Positions 16,001 through 23,038 of a stretch of 29,547 nt of DNA are shown in pieces (positions within the stretch are counted from its first letter, which is position 1; each line of letters begins with the position of its first letter). Location of the stretch: assembly GCA_044326505.1 (NCBI GenBank), contig JBIRBF010000010.1, positions 1 through 29,547 on the forward strand, given 5' to 3'. The stretch comes from JACJWR01 sp044326505. Lineage in GTDB: Bacteria > Actinomycetota > Actinomycetes > S36-B12 > UBA10799. Position numbers and translations under genes: made by a program. The notes under the pieces were generated by a model that worked only from the letters and a program-made list of their open reading frames with translations, ran no database searches and was not told the DNA's origin.

Positions 16001-16753
16001 ATGAGCGACGAGTACACCCTGATCCTGCTTCGCCACGGCCAGAGCCGCTGGAACGAGCTGAACCTGTTCACCGGCTGGGTGGACGTCGACCTGACGGCGA
16101 AGGGCGAGACTGAGGCGCTGCGGGGCGGCGAACTGCTGGCCGAGTCCGGCCTGCACCCGGACGTGGTGCACACCTCGCTGTTGCGCCGCGCCATTCGCAC
16201 CACCAACCTGGCCCTCGAGGCAGCCGACCGGCTGTGGATCCCGGTGCACCGCTCGTGGCGGCTGAACGAGCGTCACTACGGCGCGCTGCAGGGCAAGAAC
16301 AAGAAGGAGACCCTGGAGACGTACGGCGAGGAGCAGTTCATGCTCTGGCGCCGCTCCTACGACACTCCTCCCCCGCCCATCGACCCCGACGACGAGTTCG
16401 CCCAAACCCACGACCCGCGCTACTCCCGTTTGGCGCCGGAGGAGCGGCCGGCGACCGAGTGCCTGAAGGACGTCGTGGACCGCATGCTGCCCTACTGGTA
16501 CGACGCCATCGTGCCCGATCTGCGCGACGGCAACACGGTGCTCGTCGGTGCGCACGGCAACTCCCTGCGGGCGCTCGTCAAGCACCTCGACCGCATCTCG
16601 GATGAGGACATCGCGGCGCTCAACATCCCGACCGGAATTCCGCTGGTGTACCGACTCGACTCCGACCTGCGGCCGATCGTGCCCGGCGGCGAGTACCTGG
16701 ACCCGGCGGCCGCCGCGAACGCGGCAGCCGCGGTGGCGAACCAGGGTCGCTGA
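16001..16753 (+). CDS. gpmA: 2,3-bisphosphoglycerate-dependent phosphoglycerate mutase
   Basis: A 250-residue histidine phosphatase-fold enzyme that interconverts 3- and 2-phosphoglycerate in glycolysis. The RHGQSRWNE motif has phospho-acceptor His12. TGWVDVDLTAKG, LNERHYGALQGKNK and the second catalytic His in VGAHGNSLRAL are typical of dPGM. Length is normal. It lies 36 bases after ybjN and 7 bases before an SDR gene. In mycobacteria the homologue (gpm1) is also adjacent to senX3-regX3, though there on the same strand; here the kinase pair lies on the other side of phoU. Confidence 0.96.
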   Translation: MSDEYTLILLRHGQSRWNELNLFTGWVDVDLTAKGETEALRGGELLAESGLHPDVVHTSLLRRAIRTTNLALEAADRLWIPVHRSWRLNERHYGALQGKNKKETLETYGEEQFMLWRRSYDTPPPPIDPDDEFAQTHDPRYSRLAPEERPATECLKDVVDRMLPYWYDAIVPDLRDGNTVLVGAHGNSLRALVKHLDRISDEDIAALNIPTGIPLVYRLDSDLRPIVPGGEYLDPAAAANAAAAVANQGR

Positions 16754-16760
16754 GCCGACG

Positions 16761-17516
16761 ATGACGACTGCGCTCATCACCGGTGCGACGTCGGGAATCG
16801 GCCTGAGCATCGCCCGGCAGCTGGCCGGCCACGGTCACGACCTGGTGCTCGTCGCCCGCGATGCCGAGCGGCTGGCGCAGGTGGCCGACGAGATCACCCT
16901 GCAGTTCGGCCGGGAGTGCGAGGTGCTTCCGGCGGACCTGGCCGACCTCGACCAGTCCCGCGAGGTCGAGGCGCGACTCGCCGACGACACGCGACCCGTC
17001 GAGTGGCTGGTGGCCAACGCCGGCTTCGGCATACGCGAGCCCTTCGACGCCAGCACGGTCGAGGCCGAGCAGGCGATGATCGACATCCTGGTCAGCTCAC
17101 CCATGCGGCTCGCTCATGCCGCCCTGCCGGGGATGCTCAGCCGGGGTCGGGGCCGCATCCTGATCGTGTCCAGCGTCGCCTCGTTCGCGCCGATGGGCAC
17201 CTACTCCGCGGCGAAGGTCTGGGCCACCTGCTTTGCCGAGAGCCTGCAGATGAAGTACGGCGCGGCCGGAGTGCACACCACCGCGCTGTGCCCCGGTTAC
17301 ACCCGCACCGAGTTCCACGAGCGCGCGGACATGGACGTGGACAGCCTGCCCGACTACCTCTGGCTGGACGCCGACGCTGTGGCCGCGGCGGGCATCAAGG
17401 CATGCGAGGCGGGTAAGGCGATGAGCATCCCCGGAGCGATCTACAAGGGGGTCTACGGGCTGACCGAGATCGTGCCCCGCTCGGTGAAGCGCATTATCGT
17501 CGGCCGCATGCAGTAG
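16761..17516 (+). CDS. Short-chain dehydrogenase/reductase
   Basis: A 251-residue classical SDR with an N-terminal Rossmann fold. The cofactor motif is TGATSGIG (7-14), followed by the NAG motif (86-88). The catalytic Ser (137/138) and Tyr148-x3-Lys152 are all in place. It should be an active NAD(P)-dependent oxidoreductase; members with this TALITGATSGIG start and the SMPMR/SFAPMGTYSAAK pattern are often annotated as DltE-like or YdfG-like, but the substrate cannot be predicted. The ATG is 7 bases after gpmA. It is the last gene of the operon, ending 14 bases from the convergent SulP gene. Confidence 0.88.
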   Translation: MTTALITGATSGIGLSIARQLAGHGHDLVLVARDAERLAQVADEITLQFGRECEVLPADLADLDQSREVEARLADDTRPVEWLVANAGFGIREPFDASTVEAEQAMIDILVSSPMRLAHAALPGMLSRGRGRILIVSSVASFAPMGTYSAAKVWATCFAESLQMKYGAAGVHTTALCPGYTRTEFHERADMDVDSLPDYLWLDADAVAAAGIKACEAGKAMSIPGAIYKGVYGLTEIVPRSVKRIIVGRMQ

Positions 17517-17530
17517 GGGCTTGGTACCCG

Positions 17531-19258
17531 CTACCCGCCGCCCGAGCGGCTGTCGCTTCCTGCCAGCGCCGCCACCGCGTGGTCGATGCGCTCGTAGACC
17601 TCTCCGATGTCGCGTTCCAGGTCGGCGCGCGCGACCGCTTTGGACGACCATCCCAAGGCCGTTGCCACGGCGAACTTGACGCCCTGCTCATTGCACCACT
17701 CGGCTAGCCGTCGCAGCGCTGTGGCGCCGGTGTAGTCGATGTCCGTGACGCCGGAGAAGTCCAACACGACCACGGGCGCCAGCGCGCCCGGGCCCATCTG
17801 TGCCTTCAGACCGAGTGCCGCTGCCCGGACGTCGGCCGCGAACCAGTTCGCGTTGCCGAACCAGAGCGGCCCGCCAAGCCGCAGGACGATGACGCCGGGG
17901 CGCCGTCTGGCCTCCGGCTCCTGGTAGATCGGCCGCCAACTGCGGTCGGCGCCGGGCAGGCGGCCCATCTCGACCACCAGCGGCCGGGCGGTGCGCTCCA
18001 CCCGCTCCAGCAGGGTGTAGACGACCGCGACCAGCACTCCGATCTCCACGCCGAAGACGACCACCGCCGCCGCCGTCCCCAGGGTGACCGCGAGCGTCCG
18101 CTTGCTGAAGCGCGCGATCCGCCTGATCTCGGGCACGTCCACGATCGTGATGGCGACGGTCACGAGGACGGCGGCAAGCGTGGCAGTGGGCAGGTACTCC
18201 AAGAGGCCACCGCCGAACACCAGCACGGCTGCGACGACCACCGCCGCGACAAGTGCGGCGAGCTGGCTGCGAGCTCCGGCGTTGATGGCGGCGCGGGTGG
18301 AGGTGACCGATGCGCTCGCGGGAAAGCCGCCGAGCACGCTCGCGAACAGGTTGGCGCCGGCCAGCGCCCGAAGATCGCCGTTCGTGGCGTCCGGCCCGGT
18401 GTTGTGCTCGTTGGCCTGGCGCGACACCGCTGCGGTCTGGGCCAGCGCCAAGAGCATGATCGCCAGGGCGGTCGGCAGCAGGAACTTCAGATCCGACAAC
18501 GCAGGCAGGTGCGGCGCGGGCAGGCCGGAAGGCACCGATCCGACCGTAGGCAGGCCAGCGTCCCGAAGACCGAGCACCGCCGTCGCAAGACCACCGATCA
18601 CGACAACGAGCAGGGTGAGGGGGAACCGGGGCCCCAGCAACCACCCGAGTCGGAGCATCACGAGGCCGACCACGAACAGCGCCACTGACAGCCAATTGAC
18701 GTCGCCCAGCTCGTGCAGTACCTCAAAGGCCTTGGAAGGCGTGGTGGTGGCCTGGATGGACAGGCCCAGCGCCGCTGGTATCTGCGAGATGATGACGATC
18801 ACCGACAGCCCAGCCATAAGCCCGACGATCACTGAGCGCGACAGCAGGTCGGCCAGCCACGTCGCCCGCAGCAGCACCACTGCCACCAGCATGACGCCCA
18901 CGAGCAGCGCGACGGTGCCGGCCATCCGGGCGTACTCAGTGGCGCCCAGCGCAGCGGCAGTGGCGAGCCCTGCAGCAATCACCGGCGCAATTGCACCCTC
19001 CGCGCACAGGACGAGGGCCCCGGTGCGCGCCAGCAGTATCGTCGCGAGAGCGCCGGCGAGGAACGTGTACAGGCCGGTGACTGTGGGCATCCCGGCCAGG
19101 GTGGCGATGGCCAGCTGGGACGGCAGCGCGAGCGCGGCGAAGGTCAGGCCGGCCAGCAGGTCGCCGGCCAGCCACGACCGGTGGTAACCCGCGAAACTCG
19201 AGAGCACCGGCCACGGTCGGCGCTCGGCGTCGAGTCCCTGCTGGGCATCAACCTCCAC
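17531..19258 (-). CDS. SulP/SLC26-family anion transporter with STAS domain
   Basis: A 575-residue membrane protein. About 450 residues form the multi-helix SulP transport domain, starting with SWLAGDLLAGLTFAALALPS near residue 29, which is the conserved entry to the first helices. A cytosolic STAS domain fills about residues 460-565 (VIVLRLGGPLWFGNANWF, DFSGVTDIDYTGATALRRL). Family members carry sulfate, bicarbonate or dicarboxylates; calling it a sulfate permease would be a guess. GTG 19258 is chosen because it gives a normal SulP N-terminus and has TAGCGT 7 bases ahead; open frame upstream runs into the divergent gene. Confidence 0.92.
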   Translation of the reverse strand: MEVDAQQGLDAERRPWPVLSSFAGYHRSWLAGDLLAGLTFAALALPSQLAIATLAGMPTVTGLYTFLAGALATILLARTGALVLCAEGAIAPVIAAGLATAAALGATEYARMAGTVALLVGVMLVAVVLLRATWLADLLSRSVIVGLMAGLSVIVIISQIPAALGLSIQATTTPSKAFEVLHELGDVNWLSVALFVVGLVMLRLGWLLGPRFPLTLLVVVIGGLATAVLGLRDAGLPTVGSVPSGLPAPHLPALSDLKFLLPTALAIMLLALAQTAAVSRQANEHNTGPDATNGDLRALAGANLFASVLGGFPASASVTSTRAAINAGARSQLAALVAAVVVAAVLVFGGGLLEYLPTATLAAVLVTVAITIVDVPEIRRIARFSKRTLAVTLGTAAAVVVFGVEIGVLVAVVYTLLERVERTARPLVVEMGRLPGADRSWRPIYQEPEARRRPGVIVLRLGGPLWFGNANWFAADVRAAALGLKAQMGPGALAPVVVLDFSGVTDIDYTGATALRRLAEWCNEQGVKFAVATALGWSSKAVARADLERDIGEVYERIDHAVAALAGSDSRSGGG

Positions 19259-19271
19259 ACCTCTGACGCTA
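19259..19271 (-). promoter_or_regulatory. Leaderless-type promoter of the SulP gene
   Basis: On the minus strand TAGCGT (19271-19266) is followed by CAGAGGT and the GTG start. It lies in the -35 region of the divergent aminotransferase promoter. Confidence 0.5.
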
Positions 19272-19288
19272 GTCCTGATCGGTGGCGC

Positions 19289-19301
19289 TAGCCTCAACGA
19301 G
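19289..19301 (+). promoter_or_regulatory. Leaderless-type promoter of the aminotransferase gene
   Basis: TAGCCT (19289-19294) is followed by seven bases, CAACGAG, and the GTG start. Only 17 bases separate this -10 box from the opposing SulP -10 box, so the two promoters must overlap. Confidence 0.55.
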
Positions 19302-20492
19302 GTGGACGACTTCAGCCGCCTGATCCCTCGTATGCGCCCGCACACCGCGTCGGTCTTCGGCGAGTACTCGGCGTTGGCCGTGCAGTTGGGCGCGGTCAAC
19401 CTTGGACAGGGGTTCCCCGATACGGACGGCCCGCAGCTGGTCAAGGACGTCGCCATCGCCGCGATCGCGGGTGGCTCCGCCAACCAGTACCCGCCCCGGC
19501 ACGGGCTCCCCGACCTGCTCGAGGCCGTCTGCGAGCACCAGCAGCGCTTCTACGGCCTGCGCTACGACCCGGCCACCGAGGCGGTGATCGGCACCGGCGC
19601 CAGCGAGTTGATCGCGGCGGCGCTGCTGGCCCTGGTGGACATGGGCGACGAGGTGATCGTCCCCGAGCCGTGGTTCGACGTGTACGGCGCCGGCATCTCG
19701 CTGGCGGGCGCGGTACAGGTCGGCGTGCCGATCCTGCGCACGACGGCTGGCTTCCGGCTGGATGTGCCGGCCATCGAGGCGGCCGTCACCGAGCGGACCC
19801 GCGCCATCCTGCTCAACAACCCGCACAACCCCACCGGCGCCGTCTTCGACGCCGAACAACTCTACGAACTCGCGGCGGTCGCGCAGCGCCACGACCTGAT
19901 CGTGCTGAGCGACGAGGTCTACGAGCACATCGTGTTTCCTCCTGCCCAACACGTGCCGATGGCGACGGTGCCCGGCATGCGCGAGCGGACGGTCACGCTA
20001 GGCAGCGGCGGTAAGACCTTCTCGCTGACCGGGTGGAAGGTGGGCTGGGCGACGGGCCCGGCGGACCTGATCGCGGCAGTGCGGGTGGTGCGCCAGCACA
20101 TGTCATACGTCAGCGGCGGGCCGTTCCAACCGGCTATCGCCGTCGGACTGCGGCTGGGCGACGCCTACTTCGACGGGCTCGTGGCGCAGATGGACACCGG
20201 GCGGTTGCTGCTATCGGACGGGCTGACCGAGCTGGGCTTGGACGTAGTGCCGACGGCGGGGTCCTACTTCCTCGTCACGGATGCCGCGGCGCTGGGCTGG
20301 GCCGATGGCGCGGCTTTCGTCGATCACATCGTCCGCCGGGCCGGCGTGGTGGCCATCCCGGTCGGCCGGCTGAGCAGCAGCGACGCCGGCCAGGAACTCG
20401 TCCGCTGGACGTTCTGCAAGCGACCCGAAGTGCTCAGCGAAGCGCTGCGCCGACTCGCCGCGACTGATCTGCGGGCACCGGATCGACCATGA
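19302..20492 (+). CDS. Class I pyridoxal-phosphate aminotransferase (DapC / methionine aminotransferase-like)
   Basis: A 396-residue fold-type I aminotransferase. NNPHNPTGAV and LSDEVYEHIVF bind the cofactor ring, and Lys238 in GSGGKTFSLTGWK forms the Schiff base. NLGQGFPDTDGP near the N-terminus and the C-terminal VRWTFCK (substrate-carboxylate Arg) are typical of the subgroup containing actinobacterial N-succinyldiaminopimelate aminotransferase (DapC, lysine and peptidoglycan synthesis), kynurenine aminotransferases and methionine aminotransferases. Sequence alone does not separate these, and there are no lysine-pathway neighbours. The GTG start has TAGCCT 7 bases ahead. The stop codon lies inside the left arm of a long hairpin. 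Confidence 0.88.
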   Translation: MDDFSRLIPRMRPHTASVFGEYSALAVQLGAVNLGQGFPDTDGPQLVKDVAIAAIAGGSANQYPPRHGLPDLLEAVCEHQQRFYGLRYDPATEAVIGTGASELIAAALLALVDMGDEVIVPEPWFDVYGAGISLAGAVQVGVPILRTTAGFRLDVPAIEAAVTERTRAILLNNPHNPTGAVFDAEQLYELAAVAQRHDLIVLSDEVYEHIVFPPAQHVPMATVPGMRERTVTLGSGGKTFSLTGWKVGWATGPADLIAAVRVVRQHMSYVSGGPFQPAIAVGLRLGDAYFDGLVAQMDTGRLLLSDGLTELGLDVVPTAGSYFLVTDAAALGWADGAAFVDHIVRRAGVVAIPVGRLSSSDAGQELVRWTFCKRPEVLSEALRRLAATDLRAPDRP

Positions 20493-20542
20493 TCATTGAG
20501 GTAGACGTGCGCGTAGGGCGCCTCTCTAACTCAATGATCATG
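20488..20542. terminator. 55-base hairpin shared by two convergent genes, probable bidirectional terminator
   Basis: Arms 20488-20505 and 20525-20542 are 18 bases each and pair with a single mismatch (20501 with 20529). The outer arm reads CATGATCATTGAG. An inner GCGC/GCGC stem (20509-20512 with 20518-20521) closes a 5-base loop. The aminotransferase stop (20490-20492) is in the left arm and the opposing gene's stop (20533-20531) in the right arm. The arms are AT-rich against a GC-rich background. A dispersed palindromic repeat is an alternative or additional explanation. Confidence 0.75.
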
Positions 20543-21046
20543 ACGGGGCACTGCGCCGGCGACCCGGGCCACCACACGCGCCAGCGGGCGGGCGGCCACC
20601 TCGTCCCGCTCGGGCAGTTCCACCACCTCGAAACCCCGCAGCCGAGCCGATAGCGCGCCGTCGGCCGTCCCCGACTGGGCCACGTCCGTGGCGACCCACC
20701 AGACCGGCGCATCGGGCCAGTCCATCGACGGCGCCGGTGACGGCGCATCGACCAGTACATAGCCGGTCACGAGTCGGCCCGCCGCTCGTTGGGACAGCGC
20801 GAGGGCCGGCAGCAACCGCGCGGCCTCGCCGCGAGCCAGGACCACCAGCGGACCGGGCACCTCGTTGGACCGCAGCCAGATGGCCACCGCCGCCACCCGC
20901 CTCGCGTCGGCAAGCACCGCCGGCAGATCGGCCTGCTGCACCCCCACCGCGGGCACACGCACCTGCAGCCCCATGCCGACGAGCTCGGCCGCGAGCGGCT
21001 CCGCCGCAGCCTCGTCAGCCAGCATCAGCACCCCGGCGATAACCAT
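20531..21046 (-). CDS. Uncharacterised degenerate alpha/beta-hydrolase-like protein
   Basis: A 171-residue alanine-, valine- and arginine-rich protein of unknown function. Its central part, PLVVLARGEAARLLPALALS followed by GYVLVDAPSPAP, looks like the strand-elbow-helix-strand core of alpha/beta-hydrolases, but the nucleophile position reads ARGEA (Glu where Ser is expected) and no catalytic His is evident. The beginning of a normal hydrolase fold is short. It may be a catalytically dead relative or a resemblance by chance. The ATG has CAGGCT 6 bases ahead and lies 56 bases from divergent pyrE. Coding is supported by the position between promoter and shared terminator. Confidence 0.65.
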   Translation of the reverse strand: MVIAGVLMLADEAAAEPLAAELVGMGLQVRVPAVGVQQADLPAVLADARRVAAVAIWLRSNEVPGPLVVLARGEAARLLPALALSQRAAGRLVTGYVLVDAPSPAPSMDWPDAPVWWVATDVAQSGTADGALSARLRGFEVVELPERDEVAARPLARVVARVAGAVPRHDH

Positions 21047-21058
21047 GTCGCAAGCCTG
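21047..21058 (-). promoter_or_regulatory. Possible leaderless-type promoter of the hydrolase-like gene
   Basis: On the minus strand CAGGCT (21058-21053) is followed by TGCGAC and the ATG. The first base is C rather than T, so this is a weaker match than its neighbours. Confidence 0.35.
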
Positions 21059-21090
21059 CCGCAGCCACAGGCGGTCCGCACGGCACCCCC

Positions 21091-21102
21091 TAGAGTGAGA
21101 CT
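21091..21102 (+). promoter_or_regulatory. Leaderless-type promoter of pyrE
   Basis: TAGAGT (21091-21096) is followed by GAGACT and the GTG start at 21103. There is no room for a ribosome binding site or an attenuator leader, so pyrE would not be controlled by PyrR-type attenuation here. Confidence 0.55.
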
Positions 21103-21642
21103 GTGACTGATACCCGCGAGGCCCTCCTCGAACGCATCAAGAACGACGCCGTGGTGCACGGCAAAGTGATCCTCTCCAGTGGCCAGGAGGCTGACTACTA
21201 CGTCGATCTGCGCAGGGTCACACTTGCGGCCAACGCCGCGCCGCTCGTCGGCCAGGCCATGCTCGACCTCACTTCGGCACTGGACTACGACGCGGTCGGC
21301 GGCCTCACGCTGGGCGCCGACCCGGTGGCCACGGCGATGCTGCACGCCGCCGCTGCGCAGGGCCGTCAACTCGACGCTTTCGTCGTGCGCAAAGAGGGCA
21401 AGGCGCACGGTCTGCAGCGGCGCATCGAAGGCCCGGACGTCGCCGGGAAGCGCGTGTTGGCTGTGGAGGACACCTCGACCACCGGGGGATCGGTGCTCAC
21501 CGCGGTGGAAGCCCTGCGCGAGGCCGGCGCCGAAGTCGTCGGCGTCGCTGTCATCGTCGAGCGCGGGGCTCGGCCCAAGGTGCAGGACGCGGGACTGCCG
21601 TACCTGGCCGTCTTCGAGCTCAGCGACCTCGGACTCGGCTAG
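21103..21642 (+). CDS. pyrE: Orotate phosphoribosyltransferase PyrE
   Basis: A 179-residue type I phosphoribosyltransferase that makes orotidine 5'-phosphate from orotate and PRPP in pyrimidine synthesis. The PRPP-binding loop VLAVEDTSTTGGS is at residues 118-130, the flexible catalytic loop VRKEGKAHG at 95-103, and the N-terminal hood begins at KVILSSGQEADYYVDLR. Length is normal. It is a single gene, not in a pyr operon. Its TAG stop shares the CTAG tetranucleotide with the stop of the convergent DedA gene. Confidence 0.96.
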   Translation: MTDTREALLERIKNDAVVHGKVILSSGQEADYYVDLRRVTLAANAAPLVGQAMLDLTSALDYDAVGGLTLGADPVATAMLHAAAAQGRQLDAFVVRKEGKAHGLQRRIEGPDVAGKRVLAVEDTSTTGGSVLTAVEALREAGAEVVGVAVIVERGARPKVQDAGLPYLAVFELSDLGLG

Positions 21643-22313
21643 GAACCCTGCTCGACGGCCGAGCGGGCCTTCTCGCGCCGGTGCTTGAGGTACTCGTAAA
21701 CGATCGGCAAGACCGAGATCAACACGACCAGGATCAGGATGACCTCGATGTTGTTCTTCACCCACTCGATGTTGCCCAGGAAGTAGCCGAGCAGCGTCAC
21801 GCCGGTCGCCCAGAGGATGCCGCCGATCGTGCTGTAGATCACAAACTGCCGGTAGTCCATCCGCGCAACCCCGGCGATGGCGGTGATGAACGTGCGCACG
21901 ATGGGCACGAATCGGGCCAGCACGATCGCCTTGTTTCCGTACTTCTCGAAGAACTCGTGGGTCTTGTCAACGTACTCCTTGCGGAAGAACCGGGAGTCCT
22001 CCTTGTTGAACAGCTTCGGCCCGGCCTTATAGCCGATCCAGTACCCGACCATGTTGCCGATGATGGCGGCGGCCGTGAGGAGCAGGCACACCAGCCAAAT
22101 CGGCAAGGTGATGTACAGGCCCTGGGCCACGAACAGACCCGTGACGAAGAGCAGCGAGTCGCCCGGCAGGAAGAAGCCGATGAGCAACCCGGTCTCGGCG
22201 AAGATGATGAGGATGACGCCCACCAGGGCGAAGGTGCCGAGCGACTTGAGCAGTTCCTCGGGGTTGAGGAAGTCCGAGATCCCAGCAGTGAGGGTGGTGA
22301 GGATTTCCAGCAC
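21639..22313 (-). CDS. DedA family (VTT domain) membrane protein
   Basis: A 224-residue integral membrane protein with about five hydrophobic segments. The family motif FxLPGDSLLF occurs as FFLPGDSLLFVTGL, after the FAETGLLIG motif. The amphipathic re-entrant region ARFVPIVRTFITAIAGVARM carries the conserved Arg residues. DedA proteins support membrane-lipid recycling and resistance to cationic stress in other bacteria, and some move undecaprenyl phosphate; the lipid substrate here is unknown. GTG 22313 is chosen for the TAGCCT box 6 bases ahead. The tail is basic (KHRREKARS). A second DedA gene lies just upstream on the same strand. Confidence 0.92.
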   Translation of the reverse strand: MLEILTTLTAGISDFLNPEELLKSLGTFALVGVILIIFAETGLLIGFFLPGDSLLFVTGLFVAQGLYITLPIWLVCLLLTAAAIIGNMVGYWIGYKAGPKLFNKEDSRFFRKEYVDKTHEFFEKYGNKAIVLARFVPIVRTFITAIAGVARMDYRQFVIYSTIGGILWATGVTLLGYFLGNIEWVKNNIEVILILVVLISVLPIVYEYLKHRREKARSAVEQGS

Positions 22314-22325
22314 CCCATCAGGCTA
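22314..22325 (-). promoter_or_regulatory. Leaderless-type promoter of the first DedA gene
   Basis: On the minus strand TAGCCT (22325-22320) is followed by GATGGG and the GTG start. It means the gene can be transcribed separately from the upstream DedA paralogue, which ends 71 bases before it. Confidence 0.55.
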
Positions 22326-22384
22326 CCTGCGGCTTGCGCCGTCATCTGGCACCGCGGCCCCGCCCCGCCTGGCGCGCCGGCGGC

Positions 22385-22993
22385 CTAAGGCCGCGCGCCA
22401 CACTGTTGTGGCGCGGCGCGGCTCCTGATCCACACCACGAGCCCGATCAGAAGACTGCCGGCCACGACGACCAGTGCCACCAGCAGGGCGACATCACGCA
22501 GCCAAGGCACCTGGTAGGCGAAGTAGCCGAGTGCCACAAGCCCGACGCCCCAGCACAAGGCGCCGACCGCGTTCGCCACCCCGAATCGCAACCGGGGCAT
22601 CCGCGCCAGTCCAGCCGCGAAGGGCACGAACGTCCGGGCCCAAGGGATGAATCGGGCGACCACGAGCGAGATCCCACCGTAACGGGCGTAGAAGGCCTCG
22701 GCCCGGTCCACGGCGATCCGGACCCGCTCGCCCCGCCGGTCGACGTAGGGCCTGCCGTAGGTGGCGCCCAGGCTGTAGCCCACCTGATCACCCGCCACGG
22801 CGGCGAGGAACACGCCGGCCGCCAGCAGGGCGGGATTGACACCACCAGGGGCGGCCGACAGCAGCCCCGCCGCGAACAGCAGCGAGTCCCCCGGCAGCAG
22901 GAACCCCAGCAGCAGGCCGGTCTCGGCAAACACGACGCCCCAGACGACCAGGCACAGCGCCCATCCGGACAGTCCCGCCATCCAGCCGTCCAC
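22385..22993 (-). CDS. Second DedA family (VTT domain) membrane protein
   Basis: A roughly 202-residue paralogue of the neighbouring DedA protein. It shares FAETGLLLGFLLPGDSLLF and ARFIPWARTFVPFAAGLARM, but the rest differs, so it is not a recent duplicate. Four to five membrane segments are visible. The start is uncertain: GTG 22993 gives a normal family N-terminus, ATG 22981 is four codons later, and GTGs at 23020 and 23029 would extend it; none has a clear ribosome site or -10 box. The next gene, a disulfide reductase, is divergent, with only 45 bases between the start codons. Lipid-carrier transport is a possible role by family. Confidence 0.88.
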   Translation of the reverse strand: MDGWMAGLSGWALCLVVWGVVFAETGLLLGFLLPGDSLLFAAGLLSAAPGGVNPALLAAGVFLAAVAGDQVGYSLGATYGRPYVDRRGERVRIAVDRAEAFYARYGGISLVVARFIPWARTFVPFAAGLARMPRLRFGVANAVGALCWGVGLVALGYFAYQVPWLRDVALLVALVVVAGSLLIGLVVWIRSRAAPQQCGARP

Positions 22994-23038
22994 GCTCAAC
23001 CGGGGCGACAGTGCCGGCACATGCGGCACACTCGGTTC

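Noticed and set aside
14888..16810. A 640-codon open frame on the minus strand across mshA, ybjN and gpmA
   Set aside because: It is a shadow of three well-supported plus-strand genes, with no recognisable motif or ribosome site.
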